Shown: positions 16,349 through 24,785, counted from the stretch's first letter. The stretch: DNA of 64,000 nt from Pseudohaliea sp964438205 (GCA_964438205.1 CAYTJQ010000011.1:9007-73006), one strand, 5' to 3'. The notes: a model not told the origin generated them from the letters alone. Made by a program: numbers and translations.

Positions 16349-17584
16349 CTACTTGGATTTGGCCAGGCCGAGCACGCGCTCGCCGAGGATGTTGCGCTGG
16401 ATTTCGCTGGTCCCGGCGGCGATGGTCATGCCGTAGGAGTTCATGTAGGCCAGCGGCCACTGTCCCCCGGTGGGCGCGTGCTCGTCGGCGAGGTACAGCG
16501 TGGACGCGGCCCCGGCCACTTCGAGGCCCAGGCGGGCCGTGTCCTGGGCGAGCTCGCTGATCAGCAGCTTGTACTGCAGCTGCAGGCGCATCGGGTGGTC
16601 CTGCAGCGCCGGCACCCGGGAGCGCCGCTGGTTCTGCTGCAGCGCCTCCTCGCGGATGAACTGGCGCACGATACGGTCGCGCAGCAGGGGGTCATCGGCG
16701 GCGGTACCGTCCCCGCGGGGCGTCTCCTGCGCCAGCGTGCGCAGGTTGCGCGCCGTGGGCGAGAAGCTGGCTTTCGAGGTGAGACCGCCGGCGCGCGGTG
16801 TGACCAGCTCGCCGCCGCCGCGCTCGTGGAGCAGCGTGGTCATGGCGACCTGCCAACCCTTGCCGAGCTCGTCGAGGCGGTAGCTGTCGTCCACCTCGAG
16901 GTCCTCGAAGATCACCTCGTTGAAGCCGGTTTCCCCGGTGATCTTGATCAGCGGGCGCACGGTGACGCCCTTGCCCAGGGCGGAGCGGATCGGCACCACG
17001 AAGTAGGACAGCCCGTCGTACTTGTGGCCCTTGTCCGTGCGCAGCAGGAGGATCATCCACTCGGCGAAGTGCGCGAGGGAAGTCCACACCTTGTGGCCGT
17101 TGATCAGCCAGCGGTCGCCGCGGCGCTCCGCGAAGGTCTGCACGCTGGCGAGATCCGAGCCGGCCCCCGGCTCCGAGAAACCCTGGCACCAGATGTCCTC
17201 GCCGGAGAGGAGCCGCGGCAGGAGCCGTTCCTTCAGCGTTGCCTGCGCATGGTAGAAGAGTGTCGGCGCAGCCATGCCGAGGCCGATGACGTTGGGCAGG
17301 AACGGCGTGCGCGCCGCGAGCATTTCCTCGTTGGCCACCCGCTGGCAGTCGCTGCGGCCACCCCCGCCCACGGCTTCCGGGTAGTCGCAGCCGACGAGGC
17401 CGGCGTCGTAGGCCGCCTTCTGCCAGGCCTGCAGCCAGTGCAGCTGGGGCTCGGTCATGATCTCGATGGCCGACTGGGGCAGGCGCACCGGCGGCTCTCC
17501 CGGGTGGTTGTCGCGCAGCCAGTCGCGGCAGTAGCTGCGGAACTCGGCCTGTTCGGGCGTATCCTTGCGTTCGCTTTCCGACAT
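16349..17584 (-). CDS. Acyl-CoA dehydrogenase (long partner)
   Basis: A 411-residue flavoenzyme starting MSESERKDTPEQAEFRSYC; AAGGA lies upstream of ATG 17584. Motifs are conventional: CQGFSEPGAGSDLASVQT and INGHKVWTS in the flavin-binding region, FFEDLEV-like IFEDLEVDDS, and the C-terminal MTIAAGTSEIQRNILGERVLGL. It is the upstream member of the pair with the gene at 15189. Together they resemble heteromeric FadE enzymes of steroid and branched-chain CoA degradation. The substrate is not evident. An insert around residues 270-320, rich in Arg and Thr, looks variable. Confidence 0.88.
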   Translation of the reverse strand: MSESERKDTPEQAEFRSYCRDWLRDNHPGEPPVRLPQSAIEIMTEPQLHWLQAWQKAAYDAGLVGCDYPEAVGGGGRSDCQRVANEEMLAARTPFLPNVIGLGMAAPTLFYHAQATLKERLLPRLLSGEDIWCQGFSEPGAGSDLASVQTFAERRGDRWLINGHKVWTSLAHFAEWMILLLRTDKGHKYDGLSYFVVPIRSALGKGVTVRPLIKITGETGFNEVIFEDLEVDDSYRLDELGKGWQVAMTTLLHERGGGELVTPRAGGLTSKASFSPTARNLRTLAQETPRGDGTAADDPLLRDRIVRQFIREEALQQNQRRSRVPALQDHPMRLQLQYKLLISELAQDTARLGLEVAGAASTLYLADEHAPTGGQWPLAYMNSYGMTIAAGTSEIQRNILGERVLGLAKSK

Positions 17585-17690
17585 GAACGGGGTCCTTGGG
17601 CTGGGTAGCATCGGGCGCAGGAAGTGTGGAGCATTGCTCGGCCGGCAGCAAGCAACGCTCAATCCTCGGCGGCCGGGGCGAGGAAAGGGC

Positions 17691-17924
17691 TCAGTAGTGG
17701 GGCGGTGGCGGCTCCACAGCGTCGCCGGCGGGTACCCGGTCGTCGAGGGCCCGCACCCGCGCGGCCAGCAGGCTGACCTGCTTCTTCAAGTCGAGCAGCG
17801 CCTGCTGCTGCTCGGCGTACGCCCGGTCCAGGGCGTGCAGGGTATCGCCCTGGAACGCAAGCTCCGTCTGCAGCGCCTCCAGCGCGGCCTGCAGGTTGTC
17901 ATCGGCTGTTTGCTTGTCCGCCAC
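17691..17924 (-). CDS. slyX: SlyX family protein
   Basis: A 77-residue coiled-coil protein. GTG at 17924 is chosen because it gives the usual family length (about 72) and the usual N-terminus; ATG at 17963 would add 13 unlikely residues. The central LAFQGDTLHALDRAYAEQQ and the end EPPPPHY are hallmarks of SlyX. Its biochemical role is not established. It stands alone, divergent from the yciH gene. Confidence 0.85.
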   Translation of the reverse strand: MADKQTADDNLQAALEALQTELAFQGDTLHALDRAYAEQQQALLDLKKQVSLLAARVRALDDRVPAGDAVEPPPPHY

Positions 17925-18010
17925 TGCCTGACCTGTACGGCTGCCTCCGGGGCCCCGTAACATACACCGCCAGCGCAGGGACAGAAACAGTCAAACACGG
18001 GGAGCGCACC

Positions 18011-18361
18011 ATGGCAGGACGCATCGTTTACCGGACCGACGGCGGCCGCACCTGCCCCGACTGCGGTGAGCCGCGCGCCGCGTGCCGCTGTGAGGAAACC
18101 GCAGCGACGGTGCCGGCGGGCGATGGCATCGTGCGCCTGCGGCGCGAGCGCAAGGGTCGCGGCGGCAAGGCCGTGACGCTTGTCGACGGTGTTCCGCTCC
18201 CCGCGCCGGCGCTGAAGAGCCTGGCGAAACGTCTCAAGCAGCGCTGCGGTGTGGGCGGCGCGGTCAAGGACGGACGGATCGAGATCCAGGGCGACCAGCG
18301 CGAGCTGCTGAAGGGCCTTCTCGAGGCCGAGGGCTTCACGGTAAAACTCGCTGGCGGCTGA
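18011..18361 (+). CDS. yciH: SUI1/eIF1-like translation factor YciH
   Basis: A 116-residue protein. The N-terminal part holds a CPDCG...CRC cluster (Cys about 15-28) that may bind metal. The C-terminal SUI1 domain has KGRGGKAVTLVDG, LKQRCGVGGAVKDGRIEIQGDQR and GFTVKLAGG, matching eIF1-like YciH. YciH can influence start-codon fidelity in E. coli and is not essential. ATG at 18011 follows GGAGCGCACC. It is a single gene, followed by an AT-rich stretch. Confidence 0.9.
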   Translation: MAGRIVYRTDGGRTCPDCGEPRAACRCEETAATVPAGDGIVRLRRERKGRGGKAVTLVDGVPLPAPALKSLAKRLKQRCGVGGAVKDGRIEIQGDQRELLKGLLEAEGFTVKLAGG

Positions 18362-18719
18362 AAATGCAGCCAGGCCACAGCTTTACGGTTTTTAGCAGCA
18401 CATATCGCTATTTTGTCTCCATTTTTTCCGATCTTTTTGTGTTCCATGAGACGTCCAGAATGCAGCTTACGTCACTTTCCCTAAGCCCTCGCTAAAAAAA
18501 TCACGTAACCCACTATTTTTTATTGAATTCTCTCATTTTCCTGTGCTACACCTAGAGGCGTGGGATGCTCCGGGGTACGGGCGCAAGGCCGCGGCACAAG
18601 CGGCAGCGCCGGGGACAGAACAAGCAAAAGGACCCCTCAAGTAACCGGGACCGGCAAGTTGGCGTCGCCACCGTGGACGAAGCAGAACAACAGGCACGGC
18701 ACACTGCGAGGAACCGGTC
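18362..18719. other. AT-rich intergenic region with promoter and long leader
   Basis: The first 180 bp are clearly more A+T-rich than the rest of the window, with runs such as ATTTTTTCC, CTAAAAAAATC and ATTTTTTATTG. The last 160 bp return to high GC and form an untranslated leader for the gene at 18720. I see no convincing ORF or RNA family. Low GC may indicate a nucleoid-protein site or acquired DNA. Confidence 0.5.
18523..18552 (+). promoter_or_regulatory. Putative sigma-70 promoter for the gene at 18720
   Basis: TTGAAT (18523-18528) is followed 18 bp later by TACACC (18547-18552), with TG just before the -10 (TGTGCTACACC), as in extended -10 promoters. It would give a leader of about 160 nt. 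Confidence 0.35.
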
Positions 18720-19133
18720 ATGTACATTACGGCGGAACACCTGAGGGAAGAGGTCATACGTCCCACCCTCACCTACCTGGGCGCCTGGAGTGACGCCCTC
18801 GAGGAGCGGCTGCTCAGCGCGGCCATCGACGGACCGGATGTCGGCCTTTTCGCCCGCAGTGGCGATGGCCTCGGCCTCTACCACATCACCCCGGCCCAGC
18901 ACCGGGATATCTGGGACCGCTACCTGGCCTTCCGGCCGGAGATTGCCAGCCGCGTGCGCGGCCTCGCCAGCCAGCGGGCGTTTCTCAGCAACCCGGACCA
19001 CGAACTGCGCACGAACCTGTCCTACTGCACGGCGATCGCCTGGTTGCTCTGCGAGCGCGCCGGCCTCGGCAACCAGCCGCTCCCGGCGGCCGCAACGGCG
19101 CCGGCGCGCAGCCGCGCCTTCAGCCTCCGCTAG
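18720..19133 (+). CDS. Conserved hypothetical protein (phage-protein-like fold)
   Basis: A 137-residue soluble protein. The segments LREEVIRPTLTYLGAWSDALEE, GLGLYHITPAQHRDIWDRYLAFRP and LSYCTAIAWLLCERAG recall small phage-encoded proteins that open with ...LRxxVIRPTL and contain LGxYQIEPATHxDIW. In those, a Glu-containing lysozyme/transglycosylase-like helix is expected, but here the corresponding segment reads SAAIDGPDVGLFARSG, so activity is doubtful. The ATG is preceded by GAGGAACC. It overlaps the convergent glycosyltransferase gene by 14 nt. Function unknown; a domesticated phage remnant is possible. Confidence 0.6.
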   Translation: MYITAEHLREEVIRPTLTYLGAWSDALEERLLSAAIDGPDVGLFARSGDGLGLYHITPAQHRDIWDRYLAFRPEIASRVRGLASQRAFLSNPDHELRTNLSYCTAIAWLLCERAGLGNQPLPAAATAPARSRAFSLR

Positions 19134-19752
19134 GCGCCTTCCAGGCCGTCCAGGCGGCAAGGTCCTCCGGGCGGTCGATATCCCGCCGGGGGGCGAGCAG
19201 CGCCGCCCGCCAGCCCAGGGCGTCCACCCGCGCCAGCGTCTGTGCCAGCACCGCGCTCGTACTCCAATCCACACCCCGGAACAGCCGCGCATCAACCCGG
19301 CGCGCACCGATCAGCACGTAACCCCCGTCCAGGGCCGGCCCCAGCACCACGTCCGCCGTCGCCAGGGCCGCGAAGGCCTCCTCCACGTAGGCCGCATCGA
19401 GCCCCGGGCAGTCACTGCCCACCAGCACCGCCCGCGGCGCCTCGGCGAGTGCCGTGGCCAGCGCATGGCGCATACGTTCCCCGAGATCCGCTCCCTGCTG
19501 GCGTCGCACCGCGGCCCCGCCGAGGGCCGCGGCATGCACCAGCGCCGGGTGCGCCGGGTCCCCGGCGACCCAGAGTTCGCGTTCACAGCGGGATACGGTG
19601 GCGAGCCGCCGCGCCGTATGCGTGAGCAGCGCGATGTGCAGGTCGCAGGCGCCGGTCGCATCGAGCACCGGCTGCAGGCGCGTCTTCACCCGGCCGGGCA
19701 CCGGCTCGCGCGCGAACTGGAGCAGGCGGCGCGCCGGCGCGTCCCCGGTCAT
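19120..19752 (-). CDS. TIGR04282 family glycosyltransferase-like protein (DUF2064)
   Basis: A 210-residue protein of the DUF2064/TIGR04282 group. Typical blocks are LLQFAREPVPGRVKTRLQP, VLVGSDCPGLDAAYVEEAF, VVLGPALDGGYVLIGARR and LFRGVDWSTSAVLAQT. The family is named for arsenosugar biosynthesis because it sits beside ArsM/ArsS genes in some genomes; in others only the TIGR04283 partner is present, as here. ATG at 19752 was chosen because the upstream in-frame stretch is low-complexity. It lies 64 nt after the TIGR04283 gene in what looks like one operon with slt. Confidence 0.85.
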   Translation of the reverse strand: MTGDAPARRLLQFAREPVPGRVKTRLQPVLDATGACDLHIALLTHTARRLATVSRCERELWVAGDPAHPALVHAAALGGAAVRRQQGADLGERMRHALATALAEAPRAVLVGSDCPGLDAAYVEEAFAALATADVVLGPALDGGYVLIGARRVDARLFRGVDWSTSAVLAQTLARVDALGWRAALLAPRRDIDRPEDLAAWTAWKAPSGG

Positions 19753-19816
19753 GCTCTCAGCCCTGCCCCCTGCCCTGCCCTCTGCCTTGCGAGGACGCCT
19801 GCCGCCCCGTGCGCCG

Positions 19817-20488
19817 TCAGCCATAGTAGCGGGCCCACAGCCTCGCGGGCGACGCACCCAGCGCATAACGCAGGCGCAGCGTCCACATCAGCAGGACCGT
19901 GCGCAGGATGCCGTTCTCCTCCCAGCGCCGGCTCGACGTGCGCACCGTGAGCCCTGCACCGCCCGGGCGCGCGCGGCGGCGCAGGCGCTTGCAGAACTCC
20001 ACGTCCTCCATGAGGGGAACCGGCGCGAAGCCCCCCTCCGCCTCGAACAGGGGCCGGCGCAGGAACAGCAGCTGGTCACCGGTGCCGATCCCGGTCAGGC
20101 GGGAGCGGCGATTCATGGCGTACTCGATGACCCGCAGCGCCGGCGCGCGGCCGCTCAGCCGCACCCGGCAGAACCCCCAGGGATTTCCCGCCGCCAGCGC
20201 CGCCTCGACGGCGGCGGCATCGAACAGCGGCTCGGTGTCCGCATGCAGGAACCAGAGCCACTCGCCGCGCGCCGCCGCGGCACCGAGATTCATCTGCGCC
20301 GCGCGGCCGCGCTCGCCGAGGAGCACCAGGTCGGCCGTCGCGAGGGCCTCCGGGACCGTGCCGTCCGTGCTGCCGCCGTCGACGACGACGCACTCGGCGC
20401 CGGGGAAGGCCGCCCGCAGCCGCGCGAGCAGCGGCCCGAGGCGACCGGCCTCGTTGAGTACCGGCAGGATGAAGCTGTGCTGGGGCAT
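19817..20488 (-). CDS. TIGR04283 family glycosyltransferase (GT2)
   Basis: A 223-residue GT-A glycosyltransferase: FILPVLNEAGRL, CVVVDGGSTDGT, the GRAAQMNLGAAAARGEWLWFLHADT block with the metal-binding DxD-like HAD, and FMEDVEFCKRLRR-like PLMEDVEFCKRL. It matches TIGR04283. It starts 8 nt after the slt stop, and the TIGR04282 gene follows. The pair is annotated in arsenosugar synthesis by genome context, but no arsM or arsS is visible in this window, so the real acceptor is open. Confidence 0.86.
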   Translation of the reverse strand: MPQHSFILPVLNEAGRLGPLLARLRAAFPGAECVVVDGGSTDGTVPEALATADLVLLGERGRAAQMNLGAAAARGEWLWFLHADTEPLFDAAAVEAALAAGNPWGFCRVRLSGRAPALRVIEYAMNRRSRLTGIGTGDQLLFLRRPLFEAEGGFAPVPLMEDVEFCKRLRRRARPGGAGLTVRTSSRRWEENGILRTVLLMWTLRLRYALGASPARLWARYYG

Positions 20489-20496
20489 CTTCGTGG

Positions 20497-22467
20497 TCAG
20501 TAGCGCGCCGCCCGTTCGGCGGGCCGGAACAGGCTCGACGCCCCGCCCTGCAGGTAGTCGAAGAGCACCCGGTAGGCGAGCACGGCCTTGACGTAATCGC
20601 GGGTCTCCCGGAACGGCAGGGTCTCGATCCAGGCTTCCAGGGGCAGATCCCTGCCGCGCCAGTTGTCGACCCGGTTCGGCCCGGCGTTGTAGGCCGCCAG
20701 CGCGAGCACCCGGTTGTCGCCGTAGCGCTCCAGGAGCTGGCGGTAGTAGGCGCTGCCGATGAGCACGTTGTCCTCGACCCGGTACAGGGACGCGGCCGGC
20801 GCGATTACCCCGAGGCGGCTGGCGACCTGGCGCCCGGTCGCCGGGAGCACCTGCATGAGGCCCCGGGCCCCGGCGCTGGAGTGCGCCGCGGGGAAAAAGG
20901 CGCTCTCGCGCCGGGCGATGGCCATGAGCTCGGTCTCGGGAAGCCCCAGCGCCTGCGCCCGCGCCGAGAACACATCGCTGTAGGCCAGCGGGAAGCGCAG
21001 CTCCAGCGCATCGTGGGCCTCCGCGTCGTTGGCCGCATCGATGGCCAGGTGGTACCAGCCTTCCGCGGCGGCGAGCGCCGCCAGCGAGAGCCGTGCGTCC
21101 CGGTCCTCCGCGCGGAGCACCCCCCGCCACTCGGCGTGCGCGTCGCGCGCCTCGCCGTGCACGTGCAGTTCGCCCACCCGCTTCAGCCCCGGCTTTGCCA
21201 GCAGCTCGGGCGCTGCTGCCAGCGGCGGCAGCGGGCGGTGGTTGAAGGCATAGGGCACATCGAGCTGTTCCGCGGCGAGAAAGCCGTAGTAGCTGCGCTC
21301 CTTCGCGGCAGCGGCAAGGAGTTCGCGGCCGACCTCGCGCTCGCCGGTCGCCTCGTGGGCCACGGCGCGCCAGTAGCGCCACTGGGCCGATTCGCGCTCC
21401 GCCGCTGTCAGCGCCGGCGCCACCGCCAGGAAGCGCGGCCAGTCGGCCTCGGCGAGCAGCCAGCGCAGGCGCATGGCGGTGAGCTGGTCGTCACCCCAGG
21501 TCGCCAGGTTGGCGTCGATCCAGGGCGCGGCAGCGGGTTCCTTCGCCAGGAGCGCCTGGAAGGCGATGCGCCACTCGGTCCCGGCGCGGCCGGGGTCATC
21601 CGCCGGCAGGGCCGCGCTGCGCGCGCGCCAGGCGTCAAGCGCGCGCACGGGGTGGTAGCGGGCCAGGCGCCGCAGGCCCCAGTGCAGCGCCTCGTCGCGC
21701 CGGGCCGGGGCTATCGCAGCGAGGTGGTGCGCCAGCCGCTGCGGCTCCCGGTAGAGTCGGGCCAGGGCCTTCGCATCGGCCTCGAGAGCCGGCGGCGCGA
21801 GGGTGACGAGATAGCGGACAAGGGAACTCTGCCGCGCCTCGAAGGCGAGCCCGAGGCGGGCCCACACGCGGTCGGCCGTGGCCCCGCCGGCAGCCAGCCA
21901 GGGCGCGAAGAGGGGATCACAGGCCTTCGGGCGGGAGTAGCCATGCACCCAGAGGCGGGCGGCACCGGCAAAGGCTTCCTCCCGTTGCCCGGTCGCGAGC
22001 TGGGCGCGATGGTAGTAGCACTGCAGCGCCACATCCCGTGGCCGCGCGGTCGCGGCCGCCAGGAAATCGTCCCAGCGCCGGTCCCGCCCCGCCTGGTGAA
22101 GATAGGCATCAAGGAAGCGGTTGCCCACCGGTGAGCCCGCACTGCGCTCCACGAAGCGCGCAGCCCGGGCGCCGGGCACGAAGCGACGCTCCCGGGTGAG
22201 GCGGAAGTAGTCGAGGTAGAGCGCGAGGGGATAGTCGTCGAGACGCCCCCGCAGTTGCTCGAAGACGGCCATGTCGCCACCCTGGAGCGCCGCCAGCGCT
22301 TCCCGGTAAGCCGCGCGCTGCGCCTGAACGGCCGGGTCGTCGGGAAGCAGCGAGGCGTCCGCCGGCGCGGCCGCGACGGCAAGCAGCAAGGCGATCCTGG
22401 CGACAATTCTCGGCAACACGGCTTCCGCTGAGCGTCGGGCCGCCCCGCTGGCGACCGCCGGGGCCAT
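20497..22467 (-). CDS. slt: Soluble lytic murein transglycosylase (Slt70 type)
   Basis: A 656-residue periplasmic enzyme that cleaves peptidoglycan glycan strands to 1,6-anhydro products. A signal peptide (VARIALLLAVAAAPADA) is followed by a long alpha-superhelical region of paired helices (residues about 40-450), then a linker domain and the C-terminal SLT domain. Catalytic Glu521 lies in IARRESAFFPAAHSSAGARGLMQVLP, followed by NVLIGSAYYRQLLERYGDN and LAAYNAGPNRV. Length fits Slt70 (about 620-650). ATG at 22467 places the signal peptide correctly. The gene continues into the two glycosyltransferase genes. Confidence 0.92.
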   Translation of the reverse strand: MAPAVASGAARRSAEAVLPRIVARIALLLAVAAAPADASLLPDDPAVQAQRAAYREALAALQGGDMAVFEQLRGRLDDYPLALYLDYFRLTRERRFVPGARAARFVERSAGSPVGNRFLDAYLHQAGRDRRWDDFLAAATARPRDVALQCYYHRAQLATGQREEAFAGAARLWVHGYSRPKACDPLFAPWLAAGGATADRVWARLGLAFEARQSSLVRYLVTLAPPALEADAKALARLYREPQRLAHHLAAIAPARRDEALHWGLRRLARYHPVRALDAWRARSAALPADDPGRAGTEWRIAFQALLAKEPAAAPWIDANLATWGDDQLTAMRLRWLLAEADWPRFLAVAPALTAAERESAQWRYWRAVAHEATGEREVGRELLAAAAKERSYYGFLAAEQLDVPYAFNHRPLPPLAAAPELLAKPGLKRVGELHVHGEARDAHAEWRGVLRAEDRDARLSLAALAAAEGWYHLAIDAANDAEAHDALELRFPLAYSDVFSARAQALGLPETELMAIARRESAFFPAAHSSAGARGLMQVLPATGRQVASRLGVIAPAASLYRVEDNVLIGSAYYRQLLERYGDNRVLALAAYNAGPNRVDNWRGRDLPLEAWIETLPFRETRDYVKAVLAYRVLFDYLQGGASSLFRPAERAARY

Positions 22468-22562
22468 CGTGCAGTGGCCCCTCGCCGAATGCAAGGCCGG
22501 CGGCCTCCCCCGCGCCGGCGCGATGGGGCACAATGACGCCAACGCCCTGCGGAGCCGCTGCC

Positions 22563-23618
22563 ATGGCCTGCCTGCGACAACGGCCGCGAACCGGCCTGCT
22601 CACCGCCCTCGCCGTCCTCACCTGCCTCGGCTTCGCGGGTACCGCCGCCGCACACCCGAAGACCGACGTCCTCGTGCTCTACAACGGCGACCGGCTCACC
22701 GGCGAGATCCAGGCCTTGCGCGGCGGCCTGGTCAGCTTCGGCACGGATGCCATGGGCACCGTCGAGGTGGAGTGGAAAGAAGTGGCCTCGGTCGAATCGC
22801 GTTATGACTACGAGATCCGCCTCGCCAGCGGCGAGCGCTTCTACGGCGCCGTCGGGCCCGGAGGGCAGCCCGGCGCGGTCACCCTGCGCGAGGGCGCCGA
22901 CAGCCGAACCGTCGCCTGGGACGAGCTGGTGGAACTGCGGCCCATCGAGAAGGAAGCCGTGGACCGCCTCGACATCTACACCAGCCTCAATGTTGCCTAC
23001 ACGCGGGCGAGCAATGTCTCCACCAGCGAAATCAAGGCCGACGTCAGCTACGAGGACGAGCGCTCCCTCAACCGCCTGACCGCGCGCAACACCTTGACCA
23101 CTACCCAGGAGGAGTCGAGCTCGAGCCGGCGCCTGGGCCTGAGCCGGCAGACCTGGACGGATCGCGCGACCTACTTCCGCCTGCTGAGCGGCGGTTTCGA
23201 GAGCAACGACGAACTCGGCCTGGAGCGGCGCTTCACCGTGGGCGCGGGGCTCGGGCGCTACTTCATCGACACCCAGCGCTCCACCCTGAGCGGCTACATC
23301 AGCCTGCGCGCCCTGGAGGAGTTCGGTGAGGACGGCGGCAACACGGAAAGCCTCGAGAGCGAGTTCGCCATCGATTACGGCGTCTGGCGCTTCGACAGCC
23401 CGGACCTGGACCTCCGCTACAACCTGTCCCTCTTTCCCTCCCTTACCGAGTCGGGCCGGCTCCGCGGCGAGACGGAGCTGCGGCTGCGCTGGGAGATCTA
23501 CCGGGACCTGTTCTGGGACGTGAGTGCCTGGGGCAGTTTCGACAACCAGGCCCTGGACGAGAACGCCGACCGGGCCACGGACTGGGGCCTGACCACCGGG
23601 GTGGGCTGGGAGTTCTAG
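22563..23618 (+). CDS. DUF481 family outer-membrane protein
   Basis: A 351-residue protein with a signal peptide (LLTALAVLTCLGFAGTAAA). An N-terminal soluble part (residues about 35-140) has KTDVLVLYNGDRLTGEI and VEVEWKEVASVES, two small SH3-like repeats seen in this group. A C-terminal DUF481 beta-barrel follows, with alternating polar/aromatic strands ending GVGWEF (terminal Phe). The ATG at 22563 places the signal peptide well. It is divergent from slt and convergent with a small lipoprotein gene, whose stop codon shares the same CTAG. The cargo or role is unknown. Confidence 0.85.
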   Translation: MACLRQRPRTGLLTALAVLTCLGFAGTAAAHPKTDVLVLYNGDRLTGEIQALRGGLVSFGTDAMGTVEVEWKEVASVESRYDYEIRLASGERFYGAVGPGGQPGAVTLREGADSRTVAWDELVELRPIEKEAVDRLDIYTSLNVAYTRASNVSTSEIKADVSYEDERSLNRLTARNTLTTTQEESSSSRRLGLSRQTWTDRATYFRLLSGGFESNDELGLERRFTVGAGLGRYFIDTQRSTLSGYISLRALEEFGEDGGNTESLESEFAIDYGVWRFDSPDLDLRYNLSLFPSLTESGRLRGETELRLRWEIYRDLFWDVSAWGSFDNQALDENADRATDWGLTTGVGWEF

Positions 23619-23800
23619 CGGATCCGCCCGCCGATCGAGATGCTGCTGTGCATCCCGCTGCCCCAGCCGCCGTAGCCGTAGTGGCTGTAGCCGGTGGAGA
23701 ACCCGACACTGCCGTAGACCTGCGGATCCTCGCAGCCGGCGAGACCGGCGCAGGCGGCAACGACGAGGAGCGCGGCGACCGCGCGTGACAGTCTGTTCAT
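23615..23800 (-). CDS. Small Gly/Tyr-rich lipoprotein
   Basis: A 61-residue lipoprotein: hydrophobic leader AVAALLVVAACAGLAGC with lipobox LAGC (Cys23), then a Gly/Tyr/Ser-rich mature part (SVGFSTGYSHYGYGGWGSG) ending SISIGGRIR, which could be a single amphipathic strand. It overlaps the VOC lipoprotein gene by 4 nt (ATGA) and shares its stop palindrome with the convergent DUF481 gene. Function unknown. Confidence 0.75.
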   Translation of the reverse strand: MNRLSRAVAALLVVAACAGLAGCEDPQVYGSVGFSTGYSHYGYGGWGSGMHSSISIGGRIR

Positions 23801-24684
23801 GGCGCAGTCTCCTGTTCGCGCTCGAGGGGCCAGGTCTGCAGGGCGATGCCGGCACCGGAGGGTCCCTGCAGCACGGCGAGATAGCCGCCGGCCGGGCGCG
23901 CCGTGGCCGGCTGCAGGACCCGGCCGCCGAGGTCCTCCACCCGCGCGAGGATGTCCTCCAGCGCGGCGAGATCGGCTACGCGCAGGTAGTTCGCCCAGAG
24001 CGGCGCGCTGTCGGGCACCGGGTGGGACCGGATGCCCGCCCGCGGCCGCTCCCGCGCCGAGAGCACGGTGTACGCGGGTTCACCCTCGAGGGTCACCGTC
24101 TCGGCCCGGTAGGGCAGCAGCTGGCGGTAGAAGGCTGCAGCACGCGCCGTGTCCACCGCCCAGAGCTCGTCCCAGAGGAAGCCGCCCGCTGCCGGCGGTT
24201 CCGACCGATCCGGCGGATCGCCCTCGCCGGTCTCGAGCAGGGCAAACACGGCGCCCTCCGGGTCCGCCGCCACGGCGACGCGCCCGCGACGGCCTAGGGA
24301 GGTGGGCGGCGTGAGCAGGCGGCCGCCGGCCGGCCCGACGGCGGCGGCCGCCACCTCGATGTCCTCCACCGCCAGCAGCGCCACCCACTGCGAGATGTCC
24401 TCGTCCACCGGCAGCCGGTCCTGGTCCACCAGGCCGCCGATCGCCCGCCCGTCGTGGCGGATCAGCGTGTAGTTGACCCCGGGAACCGGCTCGAAGGTCC
24501 AGCCGAAGAGCTCGCCGTAGAAGCGCTCGGAAGCCGCGGGCGTGTCCGTGATGAGATCATGCCAGACGACCTTGCCGGGCAGACGCTCGGGGCCCCCGGC
24601 GAGCCGCGGCAGGTCGTAGCTGGCAGGCGCGCAGGCGCCGAGGCAAAGCAGTAGCGGCAGTAAGAGCTGGCGCGGTCGGCACAT
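23797..24684 (-). CDS. VOC-fold lipoprotein with two glyoxalase-like domains
   Basis: A 295-residue protein. ATG at 24684 gives a lipoprotein signal with lipobox LGAC (Cys18). Two tandem VOC (glyoxalase/bleomycin-resistance) repeats follow. The first starts at KVVWHDLITDTPAASERFYGELFGWTFEP, the second at GGFLWDELWAVDTARAAAFYRQLLPY. A VOC protein carried as an exported lipoprotein is unusual, since most are cytoplasmic. Metal ligands cannot be assigned with confidence. It is coupled to the small lipoprotein gene downstream. Confidence 0.82.
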   Translation of the reverse strand: MCRPRQLLLPLLLCLGACAPASYDLPRLAGGPERLPGKVVWHDLITDTPAASERFYGELFGWTFEPVPGVNYTLIRHDGRAIGGLVDQDRLPVDEDISQWVALLAVEDIEVAAAAVGPAGGRLLTPPTSLGRRGRVAVAADPEGAVFALLETGEGDPPDRSEPPAAGGFLWDELWAVDTARAAAFYRQLLPYRAETVTLEGEPAYTVLSARERPRAGIRSHPVPDSAPLWANYLRVADLAALEDILARVEDLGGRVLQPATARPAGGYLAVLQGPSGAGIALQTWPLEREQETAP

Positions 24685-24708
24685 GGCGCACTTCCTCTCG
24701 GGCGAGGG

Positions 24709-24785
24709 TGGTCCGCCTGGCAAGATTCGAACTTGCGACCTGCCGCTTAGGAGGCGGCTGCTCTATCCTGCTGAGCTACAGGCGG
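24709..24785 (-). tRNA. tRNA-Arg (anticodon CCU)
   Basis: Read on the minus strand, a full 77-nt cloverleaf is present. The acceptor stem is CCGCCTG paired with CAGGCGG. The D-arm is GCTCAGCAGGATAGAGC. The anticodon stem is GCCGC/GCGGC with loop CTCCTAA (anticodon CCT). The T-arm is GCAAGTTCGAATCTTGC. The discriminator is A, with encoded CCA. It reads the rare AGG codon. It lies between the VOC lipoprotein gene and pilU. No integrase is seen beside it. Confidence 0.95.

Noticed and set aside
18560..18793. 77-codon open frame in the leader of the 18720 gene
   Set aside because: No ribosome site, Gly/Thr/Arg-rich composition, and it overlaps a better-supported gene in another frame.
24709..24785. 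tRNA-Arg as an integration site of a genomic island
   Set aside because: No integrase, no repeated tRNA end and no change of composition was seen beside it.
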